Source: Magnetofaba australis IT-1
Lineage (GTDB): Bacteria > Pseudomonadota > Magnetococcia > Magnetococcales > Magnetococcaceae
DNA: 64,000 nt
Direction: 5' to 3'
NCBI RefSeq assembly: GCF_002109495.1
Contig: NZ_LVJN01000020.1
Coordinates: forward strand, 914,300-978,299
Below the pieces are notes generated by a model, which did not search any database, was not told where the DNA came from, and saw only the letters and a program-made list of their open reading frames with translations. Of the stretch, positions 33,082 through 41,412 are shown piece after piece. The first letter of the stretch is position 1; every line of letters begins with the position of its first letter. Both the position numbers and the translations under genes were made by a program.

Positions 33082-34379
33082 TTCGAATCCTACTCAATTG
33101 GCGAAATTGGTTTCTGCCATTGGCGCTTATGGCGTTCATGTGCTATCCGCTGGGGTTGGTTCCCTATCTCACCGGGCAGAATCTGCGCTGGATCTACCTG
33201 ATTCCTCTGGTCCTTTTAGCGTTGTTTAAGGCGCCGCTGAAGAAGATCGTTAACCAGGGTCTGTTTCTGGTCATTTTCGCCAATGTGCTTTGGGGCGTGT
33301 CGAGCACCATTTGGTCAGAAAACTATATGATCAGTCTGATGAAGGGGGGCGTCGCCGCCGTGTGCGCTCTGTCTGCCCTGATCGTTGGCTGGGATTGGGC
33401 TCGACGAAAGCAGATGCGGTATCTATTGGATCTGCTTGCGCCTGCGTTTGTGCTTATTTACCTTGCAGGATTTCTTGGCATTCAGAAGCAGATGGGGTAT
33501 CTGCTCGATTTCGGTGGACAGGTCGGGCAGGTGTATGTTCTGGCTCCCGGCTTGAACCCCAATGCATTTGGCATTCTTGTCGTCATGGTCTCTATTCTGC
33601 CGCTTTGGCGGTTTTATCTTTCACTGCGGGGAACATTGTTCGAGCAGATGATTTGGGGGGCGGGGAGCGCTATCGCAATCTATTTCTGTTTAAGCTCGAA
33701 TGCGCGCGCCGCTCTGGTGGCGTTGAGCTTCGTGTTTCTGGGCGGATTGCTCGCAATGGGCATGCGGCAGCGTTACCAGATTTTTCTCGGTGGCGTGGTG
33801 GTGTTGGCCATGCTGTGGTCGGCGCAGTCACTGACGATCGACTATTTTGTCGACCGTTATGTCTACAAGGGCAGTAATGCGATCCTCATGTCGCGCGAGT
33901 CCGTGTGGAAAGAGTCTTTTGATATGGCCAAGAAGGGGGGGCTGGTCGGAATTGGTTATGGGCTCACCTATGGACTCAAAGGGTATGAGTTCCAGGGCCA
34001 GCTCAGTATGGGATTCTATCGGGAGAAAGGAAACTCCCAACTGGCCATTATGGAGGAGTTGGGCGTGGTGGGTCTGGCGCTCTACATCCTGATGTTTGTG
34101 GTCTTGATGGCAACGGTGTGGCGGACTTTTCAACGGTGCCGGGACCGGGACGCCAAGCTGATGATTGGATTGTTGGTCGGCATTACTGTGGGATTGATGG
34201 CGCACTCTGTGTTCGAAGCCTGGTGGACAGCTCCCGGGTCGTCGACATTCATTTTCTACTGGGCGGTGCTCGGTTTGTTGATGGGCGTGCTCGACCGTGT
34301 GCGGGCGGCGCAACGGCGGCAGCCTGTGACGTATGCGCCGCCACGGTCTCCGCTCTATCCTGTGCGGCCCATGGGGTGA
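33078..34379 (+). CDS. O-antigen ligase / polysaccharide polymerase-like membrane protein
   Basis: A 433-residue protein with about ten hydrophobic segments and the family-typical large periplasmic loop before the last helices, where RESVWKESFDMAKKGG and GNSQLAIMEELGVVGL occur (compare the R...HN...E pattern in Wzy_C proteins). The family includes WaaL ligases and Wzy polymerases, which sequence alone does not separate. The GTG at 33078 overlaps the GT4 stop (GTGA). Base composition is somewhat less GC-rich than in neighbours, as usual for such membrane genes. Confidence 0.82.
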   Translation: MIRILLNWRNWFLPLALMAFMCYPLGLVPYLTGQNLRWIYLIPLVLLALFKAPLKKIVNQGLFLVIFANVLWGVSSTIWSENYMISLMKGGVAAVCALSALIVGWDWARRKQMRYLLDLLAPAFVLIYLAGFLGIQKQMGYLLDFGGQVGQVYVLAPGLNPNAFGILVVMVSILPLWRFYLSLRGTLFEQMIWGAGSAIAIYFCLSSNARAALVALSFVFLGGLLAMGMRQRYQIFLGGVVVLAMLWSAQSLTIDYFVDRYVYKGSNAILMSRESVWKESFDMAKKGGLVGIGYGLTYGLKGYEFQGQLSMGFYREKGNSQLAIMEELGVVGLALYILMFVVLMATVWRTFQRCRDRDAKLMIGLLVGITVGLMAHSVFEAWWTAPGSSTFIFYWAVLGLLMGVLDRVRAAQRRQPVTYAPPRSPLYPVRPMG

Positions 34380-34425
34380 TCTGACCGCCGCAATTGATGG
34401 CGCGCGTTGTGACCCCGCAATGGGA

Positions 34426-36378
34426 TTAGGGCGAATCTGTTGCCGGGTTGCGATCCAAGAACGCACGCGCCCATAACTCGGTGGTCAACACGCCCCACTG
34501 CAGCATATACAGATCCTCCACGCCCTCTTGAGAGCGGGTGCGGGCCTGCGCCAGGGCGGCGGGATCGAACCAGCCCCGCGTACGGGCGGTTTCGCCCTGT
34601 GACACATCTTCCCACATCGGCGCCAAATCATGTCGCAGCCATTTGCGATAGGGCGCGCCAAACCCCGCCTTGCGGCGATGGATGATGGCGTCGGGCACAA
34701 TCCCCTGGCTGGCGCTGCGCAGAATCCGTTTGATCACTCGGCCTTGAACCAACCAGTTGGCGGGATAGCGCGCAGCGCGCGCCGTGATCTCCAGATCCAG
34801 CAGCGGCACCCGCGCCTCGATGCTCTGCGCCATCCCCATCTTATCCAGATAGTTGAGATTGTGATTGGGCAGATAGACGGTCAAATCGCGCCAGCGTTGC
34901 GCCTGCTCCAACGATTCGGGGCGTGCGGTCATGGCGGCGTAACAGGCGTCGATGCCGCGTTCGCCATGAAGTTGATCGGCAAATGCTCGCGTGTAGATGG
35001 CGTCCATAGCGCTCTGCGGGGTGTTGGCGCAGAGGTTGAGGAAGCGCTGCTGGGGGGGAAGCGCAGCTTCGCTGAGCACGCGACGCACGCGACGGCTCAG
35101 GGCGCCAAGCCGCCCGGGGCGCGCCCCGGGCAATAGACGCGCTGCGCCCGCCAGCAGATGGCGCGCGGATTGGGGGAGGGTGTCCAGTCCGCGGGTTTGT
35201 TGCATCGCCCAGTAGCGCGGGTAGCCGCAAAACAGCTCATCGGCCCCCTGGCCGGAGAGCAGCACCGGAACGCCTTGATCTCGCGCCAGCTTGCTGACCA
35301 GATAACAGGAGATCGCCGCCGGGTCAGAGAGCGGTTCGTCCAGGTGCCACACCAGTTGTGGCCAGAGGTCGGCCACTTTGGGGCGTAGGGCGATCTCATG
35401 CAGGGGCAGGTGTAGATCAGCGGCCAGTTGCCGCGCATAGGGGGCGTCATCGGCGGCTTGGTCCAGCTGGTTTTCCGCTGTGGGGGTGGTGATGGTGAAG
35501 CAGCGTAGGGCCGCGCCGATATCCCGATTGGCCAGAGCGGTGATCAGGCTGCTATCCAAGCCGCCGCTCAGGAGCGAGCCCACCGGCGTGTCGGCCACCA
35601 TTTGTCGACTGACCGCCGTGGCCAGCGCGTCACGCAGATGAGCGCTCTCCTGCGCATAGGCTTGCGGAGCGTTGATCCCCTGCGCATCTGTGGGCCCCAG
35701 ACGCCAATCAAAGAAGCGCTCAATGCGCGGCGGCTCCACGCCCTCGGGACGCCACTGCAGGGTCGCGCCTGCTGGCAGGCGCATGACGTCTTGCAGCGCA
35801 GTATGCTCTCCAGAGGCGTAAATATAGCTCAAATGTTGTTGAATTGCGGCGAAGTTGGGCCGCCGAAGCAGTTTGGGGTGGGCGCACAGCGTCTTGATCT
35901 CACTGGCGAACACCAGTGTGCGCGGATCGATCTGCGCATAGTAGAGGGGTTTGACGCCGATGGGGTCGCGCGCCAGCAGCAGAGAGCCGGTGAGGCGATC
36001 CCATAGCGCCAACGCATACATGCCGTTCAAACGGGGGAGAAACGCTGCGCCCTCTTCAGCCAACCCTTGCAGCAGGACCTCGGTGTCGCCGCTGGAGCGG
36101 AATGTGCGCCCTTTGGCTTCAAGCTGCGCGCGCAGTTCGCGGAAGTTGTAGATTTCACCGTTATAACTCAGCACATAGCGCCCATCGGCGCTGTGCATGG
36201 GCTGGGCGGCGCTGGGCGTCAAGTCGAGGATGGAGAGACGCACATGGCCAAGATTGAGGGGAGCGCGTGGGTCTTCAAACACGCCGTCGCCATCGGGACC
36301 GCGATGGCGCTGCACGCGATTCATGCGCGCCGTCAGACCGGGGATCCTCTCACCGGTGTAGCCTGCGATTCCACACAT
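34426..36378 (-). CDS. asnB: Asparagine synthase (glutamine-hydrolysing) family
   Basis: A 650-residue AsnB-type amidotransferase. The N-terminal Ntn domain starts MCGIAGYTGE with catalytic Cys2, followed by RHRGPDGDG and LSYNGEIYNFRELR. The synthetase half has the ATP PP-loop VGSLLSGGLDSSLITAL (about residue 265). Full length. In polysaccharide clusters such proteins often amidate uronic acids or act in exosortase-type loci rather than in amino acid supply, and the neighbours (GT4, polymerase, GT2) suggest such a role; that is inference. Confidence 0.88.
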   Translation of the reverse strand: MCGIAGYTGERIPGLTARMNRVQRHRGPDGDGVFEDPRAPLNLGHVRLSILDLTPSAAQPMHSADGRYVLSYNGEIYNFRELRAQLEAKGRTFRSSGDTEVLLQGLAEEGAAFLPRLNGMYALALWDRLTGSLLLARDPIGVKPLYYAQIDPRTLVFASEIKTLCAHPKLLRRPNFAAIQQHLSYIYASGEHTALQDVMRLPAGATLQWRPEGVEPPRIERFFDWRLGPTDAQGINAPQAYAQESAHLRDALATAVSRQMVADTPVGSLLSGGLDSSLITALANRDIGAALRCFTITTPTAENQLDQAADDAPYARQLAADLHLPLHEIALRPKVADLWPQLVWHLDEPLSDPAAISCYLVSKLARDQGVPVLLSGQGADELFCGYPRYWAMQQTRGLDTLPQSARHLLAGAARLLPGARPGRLGALSRRVRRVLSEAALPPQQRFLNLCANTPQSAMDAIYTRAFADQLHGERGIDACYAAMTARPESLEQAQRWRDLTVYLPNHNLNYLDKMGMAQSIEARVPLLDLEITARAARYPANWLVQGRVIKRILRSASQGIVPDAIIHRRKAGFGAPYRKWLRHDLAPMWEDVSQGETARTRGWFDPAALAQARTRSQEGVEDLYMLQWGVLTTELWARAFLDRNPATDSP

Positions 36379-36436
36379 TAGAGGCGTCCAAAATGCGACA
36401 GGACGGGCATGAAGTCAGCAGGCTCAGAGGTTGGGG

Positions 36437-36712
36437 TCACTGCTCATCATTGGCGCGCAGTTGCATCAGCAGCACTTTACGCGCGGCGCGTTCAGCGGCC
36501 TCTTCGAGCAACTCCTGGAGGTTGTCCGGTGCGATGGACGCGCCTGGTCCGCTGTCGTTGCCCAGGGGCAAGGCCTCGGCGCCGCTATCCAGACTATGGC
36601 TCAGGCGGGCGACAATCTCCTGATTCATGGAGCGGTTGTTGGCGCGGGCCGCTTGCTTGATGCGATCACGCAGACCATCGGGAAAGCGAATGACGAATTG
36701 ATCGTAAGCCAT
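36437..36712 (-). CDS. Arc-type ribbon-helix-helix DNA-binding protein
   Basis: A 91-residue protein whose first 45 residues form an Arc-like domain: YDQFVIRFPDGLRDRIKQAA, then NNRSMNQEIVARLSHSL, with the conserved FxxRxP strand and the SMNxEI turn. The C-terminal half is a helix rich in Glu and Arg that may serve oligomerisation. No toxin-like partner lies next to it, so it may be a solitary repressor. It starts 111 bases from the end of the divergent-side HAD gene. Confidence 0.82.
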   Translation of the reverse strand: MAYDQFVIRFPDGLRDRIKQAARANNRSMNQEIVARLSHSLDSGAEALPLGNDSGPGASIAPDNLQELLEEAAERAARKVLLMQLRANDEQ

Positions 36713-36823
36713 GGATTCTGTTTGCTCTTGCTAGAGGTCACACGGGCGTGCGCGGATAACGAGTGCCATTTTAAGCAAGATGTATCAAAATGGAATTGTG
36801 TTGTTTTGATTTTTATAGAAAAT

Positions 36824-37678
36824 CTATGTGATTTGTTCAGCCAGAGGGGCGGCGATGCGTTCGGGGTAGAAGTGATTCACACCTTCCAGAATTCCCGCCG
36901 CATAGGCGCCGTTCATCCCTTCAAACCCTCCGGTGGCCAAGTGCAGAGTTGCGGCCATGCCGTTTTGTTGCGCCAGACGCACCGCTTCTTCGCGCACATC
37001 GCTGCTGGCGTTAGCCACCAGCACTGCGGGCGTGTCGCTCACCAGCACATCCATGTCATTGCCCGAATCGCCGGCAAACAGGGTCTGCTGGGAACTGAAT
37101 CCCAACAGCGCCATCAAAAAACGCACCGAGGCCAGTTTATTGGCGGAAGCGGGGAGGATGTCCAGCAGTCCCTCATTATCCGCCTGGTCATAGCTCCAGA
37201 TGATGCTGGCGCGCACGCCAGCTTTGCCCAAGCGGTGGGCGATCTTGCGACGCAGGTTCTGGGCATCGATGTCTGGCGGGGTATAGTAGCTGAGCTTGTA
37301 GGTGTTCTGTTTTTCTGGTTCTTGCAGCTGCAAATCGGTGAAGTCGTCCAGCATATCGTCGATGCTGCGGCGGTCGAATCCGTTCCAGTCGCCGCCGATA
37401 GCGTCCTGCCACTGCGTAACCAGTTCCGGGGCCTCGCCGTTGAGTCGATAGATGGTGGAGCCGACGTCGGCCACAGCGAAATCAGGAACCGGCAGTTCGT
37501 ACTCATCGATGGCGCTCTGGATCAGGTGCAGGTCGCGCCCGGAGACATAGGCGAGGGTGACGTCCTCCTGGGCGGCCAGAGCGCGAAACAGCGCGCGGGC
37601 GCGTGGCGACTCCGGCATATGCCCGTTGGGCAAGAGGGTGCGATCCAGGTCGGTGCAAAGCAGTAGCGGTGATGTCAT
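36824..37678 (-). CDS. Sucrose-6-phosphate phosphatase-like HAD hydrolase
   Basis: A 284-residue HAD-IIB phosphatase. Motif I is CTDLDRTLLP, motif II YVSGRD, the cap contains ADVGSTIY and WQDAIGGDW, and motif IV is FAGDSGNDMDVL. GSTIY and W-x-GF-type cap features resemble sucrose-phosphate phosphatase, which finishes synthesis of the compatible solute sucrose; no sucrose-phosphate synthase lies in the window. Trehalose or glucosylglycerol phosphate are other possible substrates. ATG 37678 preferred over TTG 37690. Confidence 0.78.
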   Translation of the reverse strand: MTSPLLLCTDLDRTLLPNGHMPESPRARALFRALAAQEDVTLAYVSGRDLHLIQSAIDEYELPVPDFAVADVGSTIYRLNGEAPELVTQWQDAIGGDWNGFDRRSIDDMLDDFTDLQLQEPEKQNTYKLSYYTPPDIDAQNLRRKIAHRLGKAGVRASIIWSYDQADNEGLLDILPASANKLASVRFLMALLGFSSQQTLFAGDSGNDMDVLVSDTPAVLVANASSDVREEAVRLAQQNGMAATLHLATGGFEGMNGAYAAGILEGVNHFYPERIAAPLAEQIT

Positions 37679-37809
37679 CGGGGTTCCCAAAATGTCGGTT
37701 CAAACGGCATAATGGCGCGGCTGAGCCAATGGCCAACAGGGCTTGCGGCAGGCGTATTGGCGACTACACAGAGCGCATCAACCCAACAATCGTGAGGGAC
37801 GCGGCGATT

Positions 37810-37956
37810 ATGAGCGGCAGTATGGACGTGATTTTGTGGATCGCCTGGGGATCGGCGATCATCATTCCCATCAAGGTGTTTCTGTTGGTGCGCTGGCTCA
37901 AAAAGAAGGTGCGCGAGGATGTGCCCGCCACGCAGAGCGTCGCCAGTGAAGAGTAA
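37810..37956 (+). CDS. Small single-pass membrane protein, unknown
   Basis: A 48-residue ORF: SMDVILWIAWGSAIIIPIK and VFLLVRWLKKK form one membrane helix with positive residues on its C-terminal side, then an acidic tail (DVPATQSVASEE). GTGAGGGA lies about 10 bases upstream. No family recognised. Divergent from the HAD phosphatase gene. Confidence 0.5.
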   Translation: MSGSMDVILWIAWGSAIIIPIKVFLLVRWLKKKVREDVPATQSVASEE

Positions 37957-38185
37957 AACTGGTCGGTTGCGACGCTGCAGCGCATGGTTGGACTGGGCGC
38001 ACTGGGAGCGGCCAGGGCGAACATCGGCTGGGGTCGCAAGGGGTTGGCAAGATCGTGGGCTGGGGGGCTCCACCGCGCCTAAGCTCCTAAAAGGATTGTG
38101 AGAATTATTCTTCGTGCACTGCGCCGGACGCGTGCATCGATTTCCGCAGTTTCGCTTTTTCCCGCCGTGCTGGCAAGAATTAACC

Positions 38186-38206
38186 GTTCCCCTTATGGGG
38201 TTTTTT
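38186..38206 (+). terminator. Possible weak terminator
   Basis: TTCCCCTTATGGGG followed by T6 on the plus strand: a short 4-6 base stem. It overlaps the end of the convergent GmhA-like gene, so it could only end plus-strand transcripts from the small gene at 37810. Confidence 0.3.
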
Positions 38207-38768
38207 GTTGCAGCCAGAGGGACTCAATGACGGCGTGGATCAGCGCCTCATGCCCCACTTCAGCGTGCCCATAGAGCGAGCACGGCAGATAAAATGCGGC
38301 GTCGGCGGGCAGCGCAAACAGGGGGTTGTCCGCTTTGAAAGCCGACAGCGTCGCCAGCTTCAGGCCGTTGTCGCGCGCCCAGCGCGCGGCGTTGAGAATG
38401 TTGGCCGAGGCCCCGGAGCTGGAGATCAGCAGCGCCAGATCGCCTGGGCGCGCGAGTACGCTCAAGGGACGCGCATAGACCTGCTCGTAGCCGTAGTCGT
38501 TGCTCATGCAGGTCAGCAGCGCGGGATCGTTGATGGTCTGTGAACGGATGCCCAGCTTGTTCAACAGATCCTGCGACAGGTGGCTGCACAGCGCGGCGCT
38601 GCCGCCATTGCCCGCCCACCACACCGACGCGCCGTCGCGCTGGGTCTGCGCCAGCAACTGACCAAGCGTATTCAATCCCGCGGCCAGCTCTGCAGGCTCT
38701 CCCTGAATTCGGCACTGACTCTGTGTCAACGCACCGTGCAGGGCGTCAAACCACTCCATTGGCTGCAT
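38193..38768 (-). CDS. SIS-domain phosphosugar isomerase, GmhA-like
   Basis: A 191-residue SIS protein. The phosphosugar-binding loops VWWAGNGGSAALCSHLSQDL and DLALLISSSGASANILNA match phosphoheptose isomerases (GmhA), which turn sedoheptulose 7-phosphate into heptose 7-phosphate for lipopolysaccharide cores. The glutamate and histidine of the active site are probably in VGHEALIHAVIESL. Two ATGs follow each other; 38768 is chosen because AGGAG lies 5 bases upstream. No GmhB or RfaE partner is adjacent, so a related isomerase role remains possible. Confidence 0.8.
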   Translation of the reverse strand: MQPMEWFDALHGALTQSQCRIQGEPAELAAGLNTLGQLLAQTQRDGASVWWAGNGGSAALCSHLSQDLLNKLGIRSQTINDPALLTCMSNDYGYEQVYARPLSVLARPGDLALLISSSGASANILNAARWARDNGLKLATLSAFKADNPLFALPADAAFYLPCSLYGHAEVGHEALIHAVIESLWLQQKTP

Positions 38769-39021
38769 CATCACTCCTGAATCCATTGCGCGCCATTTAC
38801 AAGGCGCTCTTGCCGTATTGATCGGCGCAATACGCGCGCGACCCAAGCGGTTTTTCCCCACTTTTCCCACCGGGTGGAGAAGAATCCACCTCATCGTCGG
38901 CAAACTGTTACGCAAACGCAATGGCGCGCATGCGCGTATCTGCGATCTTGCGCGCGCATCGCAAGCAGAGGGGTGCCGGATTCGTTTTGATCCGGCGGCT
39001 GCGGGCGACGGAGCGCTCAGG

Positions 39022-39951
39022 ATGAGACGGCTTGACTGTTTCTATTTGAACACCATGTCCGGCGGCGATGGACGTCGCTTCTTCCACCACCTTCTGCTCC
39101 ACTATGCGTTGCACTACAAACGCCCGGTTCAGGCGCTGCTGGAGTCGATTATCGGCGTGCGCATGCCATTCAAATGGCGCAAACGGCGCTTAAGCGAGCG
39201 TCGCGCCAGCCTCTATCCGCAACTCAGCGTGGCCAGCGTGTGCGGCGCCTTCGCCAGCGCTCAACAGCAACTGCCCGACGTTTTGGGCCTGAGCGAAGTG
39301 TTGCGCTCGCAGCATAAAGAGTACATCGAACGCCTCATACAGATGGGCTACGCCTCGGTGCATGTGGGGTTGGGGCACAAGGCCAAAGGGGTCAAGGATC
39401 ACCTGAGCGTGCTGCTGGCCACTCGGGAGCCCAGCGAACCCATACCGTTGCCGCACCCGTTCAAGTGGGGCAAGCGCATCGGCGGCGGCGGCGGCGCAAC
39501 CATGGCGCGCGGCCAACACAGCGGCGTGATCTACTTCTGCCTGCATCTGTGCACCACCGAAAAGGTGGGCCTGTACCGACGCACCCTCAAGACCATCAAT
39601 GACAACCTGCTTGCTCTGCCGCCGGAGCAACCGGTGGTGGTGATGGGGGATTTCAACCAGGACATCCCCTATCTGCGCAAACAGATTCCGGCGCTGGCGC
39701 AGTTTGACGACGCCGTTGGCCGTCCCGATGAGCCCACTTTTCTGCTCTGGTGGGATCGCAAATCCGTTGACCACATCTTCACCCGCGGCCTGTCCTTGAA
39801 TACGCAGGCCAGCCGCATCATTCACGACGGACATCGCTCCGATCACGCCGCCGTGCGCGCCATTGTGGGCGCCAATGGCGCACTCTCCACCGGCGACGAC
39901 GCCCCTGCAACGGCGTTGGAGCCCCTGCTGGCCGAGGCCTCACATGGTTGA
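39022..39951 (+). CDS. Endonuclease/exonuclease/phosphatase (EEP) family hydrolase
   Basis: A 309-residue metal-dependent hydrolase. EEP landmarks: LDCFYLNTMSG, PDVLGLSEV (metal-binding Glu), VVVMGDFNQD (Asp-Phe-Asn), KSVDHIFTRG and the final HRSDHAAVRA. The family cleaves phosphodiesters in nucleic acids or lipids or removes phosphates. Because it overlaps the downstream glycosyltransferase gene by 8 bases, a role in lipid or glycolipid turnover is likely. The ATG 39022 has GGAG about 9 bases upstream; 68 residues of open frame before it show no conservation. Confidence 0.8.
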   Translation: MRRLDCFYLNTMSGGDGRRFFHHLLLHYALHYKRPVQALLESIIGVRMPFKWRKRRLSERRASLYPQLSVASVCGAFASAQQQLPDVLGLSEVLRSQHKEYIERLIQMGYASVHVGLGHKAKGVKDHLSVLLATREPSEPIPLPHPFKWGKRIGGGGGATMARGQHSGVIYFCLHLCTTEKVGLYRRTLKTINDNLLALPPEQPVVVMGDFNQDIPYLRKQIPALAQFDDAVGRPDEPTFLLWWDRKSVDHIFTRGLSLNTQASRIIHDGHRSDHAAVRAIVGANGALSTGDDAPATALEPLLAEASHG

Positions 39952-41047
39952 TGCAGCTCCCTTCTTGTCCCCCCACACGCCTCCTGCTGACGCGCCGCCG
40001 CAGGGTTTTGCGCCGCGACGCATTCTCATCGCCACCGATGCCTGGGATCCGCCTCAGGTCAATGGCGTGGCGTTGACCTATGCCGAAACCATCGCGCAAC
40101 TGCGCGCTTGGGGCGATACGGTGGAGGCGATCCATCCGCGTCTGTTTCCGGGCAAGTGGTGGACCATCAAGGCGGACAACGTGGAATTGGTGCGCGACGG
40201 CGGCTTGACCGCTCGTCTCATCGATCAATTCGCGCCGGATCATGTGCATATCGCCACCGAAGGGCCGATTGGTTTTGCCGCATGGCGCCACTGTCGTAAG
40301 CGTGGTTTGGCCTTTACCACCACCTATCACACCCAGTGGCCGGAGTATGCCGAGCGGCGCTCCCAAGGGTTGGTTTCGGCGCGCTGGCTCTACCCATTGG
40401 TGCGCGCATTCCACAACGCCGCCGCGCAGGTGATGGCGCCGACTCCGGCCATGGCGGATCTGTTGGCGGACAACGGCTTCACCAGCCCGGTGCGCCTGTG
40501 GGCGCGGGGGGTGGACCAGAGCCTGTTCCATCCCCGCCCGCAGCCGCAGGAGCGCCCGGAGGAGTTGCGCAACGTGGCGGGTCCGGTGGCGCTCTATGTA
40601 GGGCGTGTCGCCAGCGAAAAAAGTATTGAAGCGTTTCTCGAAGCCGACAGCGACGCACAGCGCTGCGTGGTGGGCGAGGGGCCTCTGCTGTCGACATTGC
40701 GGCGGAAGTTTCCGCGCGCGCTGTTTGTGGGGCTTAAGCGGGGCGAGGCGTTGGCGCGCTTCTATGCGGCGGCGGATCTGTTCGTATTTCCGTCGCGCAC
40801 CGACACCTTTGGCCGGGTGATGATCGAAGCGCTGGCCAGCGGCGCACCGGTGGCGGCGTTCCCGGTGGATGCGCCGCGCTTTGTGTTGGGCGACAGCGGC
40901 GCCGGGGCGATGCATGAGGATTTGGGCCGCGCCATGGCGCAGGCGCTCACCATTGAGAAGGATCTCTGCCTCAAGCGCGCCGCCTGTTTCACCATCGCCG
41001 ACGCCACGCGGCAGTTCCGCGCCGGATTGGTGGATGTGGAGGCGTAA
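39944..41047 (+). CDS. Glycosyltransferase family 4, diacylglycerol/mannosyl type
   Basis: A 367-residue GT-B enzyme. Opening RRILIATDAWDPPQVNGVALTY and the pattern VHIATEGPIGFAAWRHC, TTYHTQWPEY, RLWARGVDQSLFHP, LYVGRVASEKSIEAFL and PSRTDTFGRVMIEALASG match the sub-family of GDP-mannose-dependent mannosyltransferases and plant/bacterial SQDG or glucuronosyl-diacylglycerol synthases. It acts in the cytoplasm at the membrane. The start ATG 39944 lies within the EEP gene end. Coupling with an EEP hydrolase hints at membrane glycolipid formation; this is inference. Confidence 0.83.
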   Translation: MVDAAPFLSPHTPPADAPPQGFAPRRILIATDAWDPPQVNGVALTYAETIAQLRAWGDTVEAIHPRLFPGKWWTIKADNVELVRDGGLTARLIDQFAPDHVHIATEGPIGFAAWRHCRKRGLAFTTTYHTQWPEYAERRSQGLVSARWLYPLVRAFHNAAAQVMAPTPAMADLLADNGFTSPVRLWARGVDQSLFHPRPQPQERPEELRNVAGPVALYVGRVASEKSIEAFLEADSDAQRCVVGEGPLLSTLRRKFPRALFVGLKRGEALARFYAAADLFVFPSRTDTFGRVMIEALASGAPVAAFPVDAPRFVLGDSGAGAMHEDLGRAMAQALTIEKDLCLKRAACFTIADATRQFRAGLVDVEA

Positions 41048-41089
41048 TATAGTCGCTTGAATCCAGAATGACACACATCCAAAGCGCTC

Positions 41090-41326
41090 AATGTTTGCGT
41101 GACGCAGGCTGAACTTGCGCTGACTATGGGACAAATATCCAACGGAAATTTGTCGGGATTGATTCGGGCCATCCATGGCCCTCACCCTGCGGGCTCGCTG
41201 CGCGAGTCCGATTTGGCAATCCTGCCAAATCGTCATAGGGTCTGTGACCCTTAAGCGGGTGTGGGCGGAGCCCACGGTTTGGATGTTGACCTTGGGAGCT
41301 CGAGGGCATAGCCCTCGATATCTTTC
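41090..41326 (+). repeat. Mosaic palindromic repeat, longest headed copy
   Basis: Head AATGTTTGCGTGACGCAG and ACTTGCGCTGACTAT; modules ACAAATATCC/GGAAATTTGT, GGGCCATCCATGGCCC, GGGCTCGCTGCGCGAGTCC, CGATTTGGCA/TGCCAAATCG and AGGGTCTGTGACCCT; tail GCGGGTGTGGGCGGAGCCCA; last hairpin GAGGGCATAGCCCTC with GATATCTTTC. Its uninterrupted tail is the reference that defines the IS insertion at 5081-6517. Confidence 0.9.
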
Positions 41327-41412
41327 AGCGCCCAAATGTTCACTATTGAATGCTAGCGACTATATCGGGTGGATCTGACGGGGGTAGCGGCTCCGAGCTG
41401 CTCAATGCCGGG

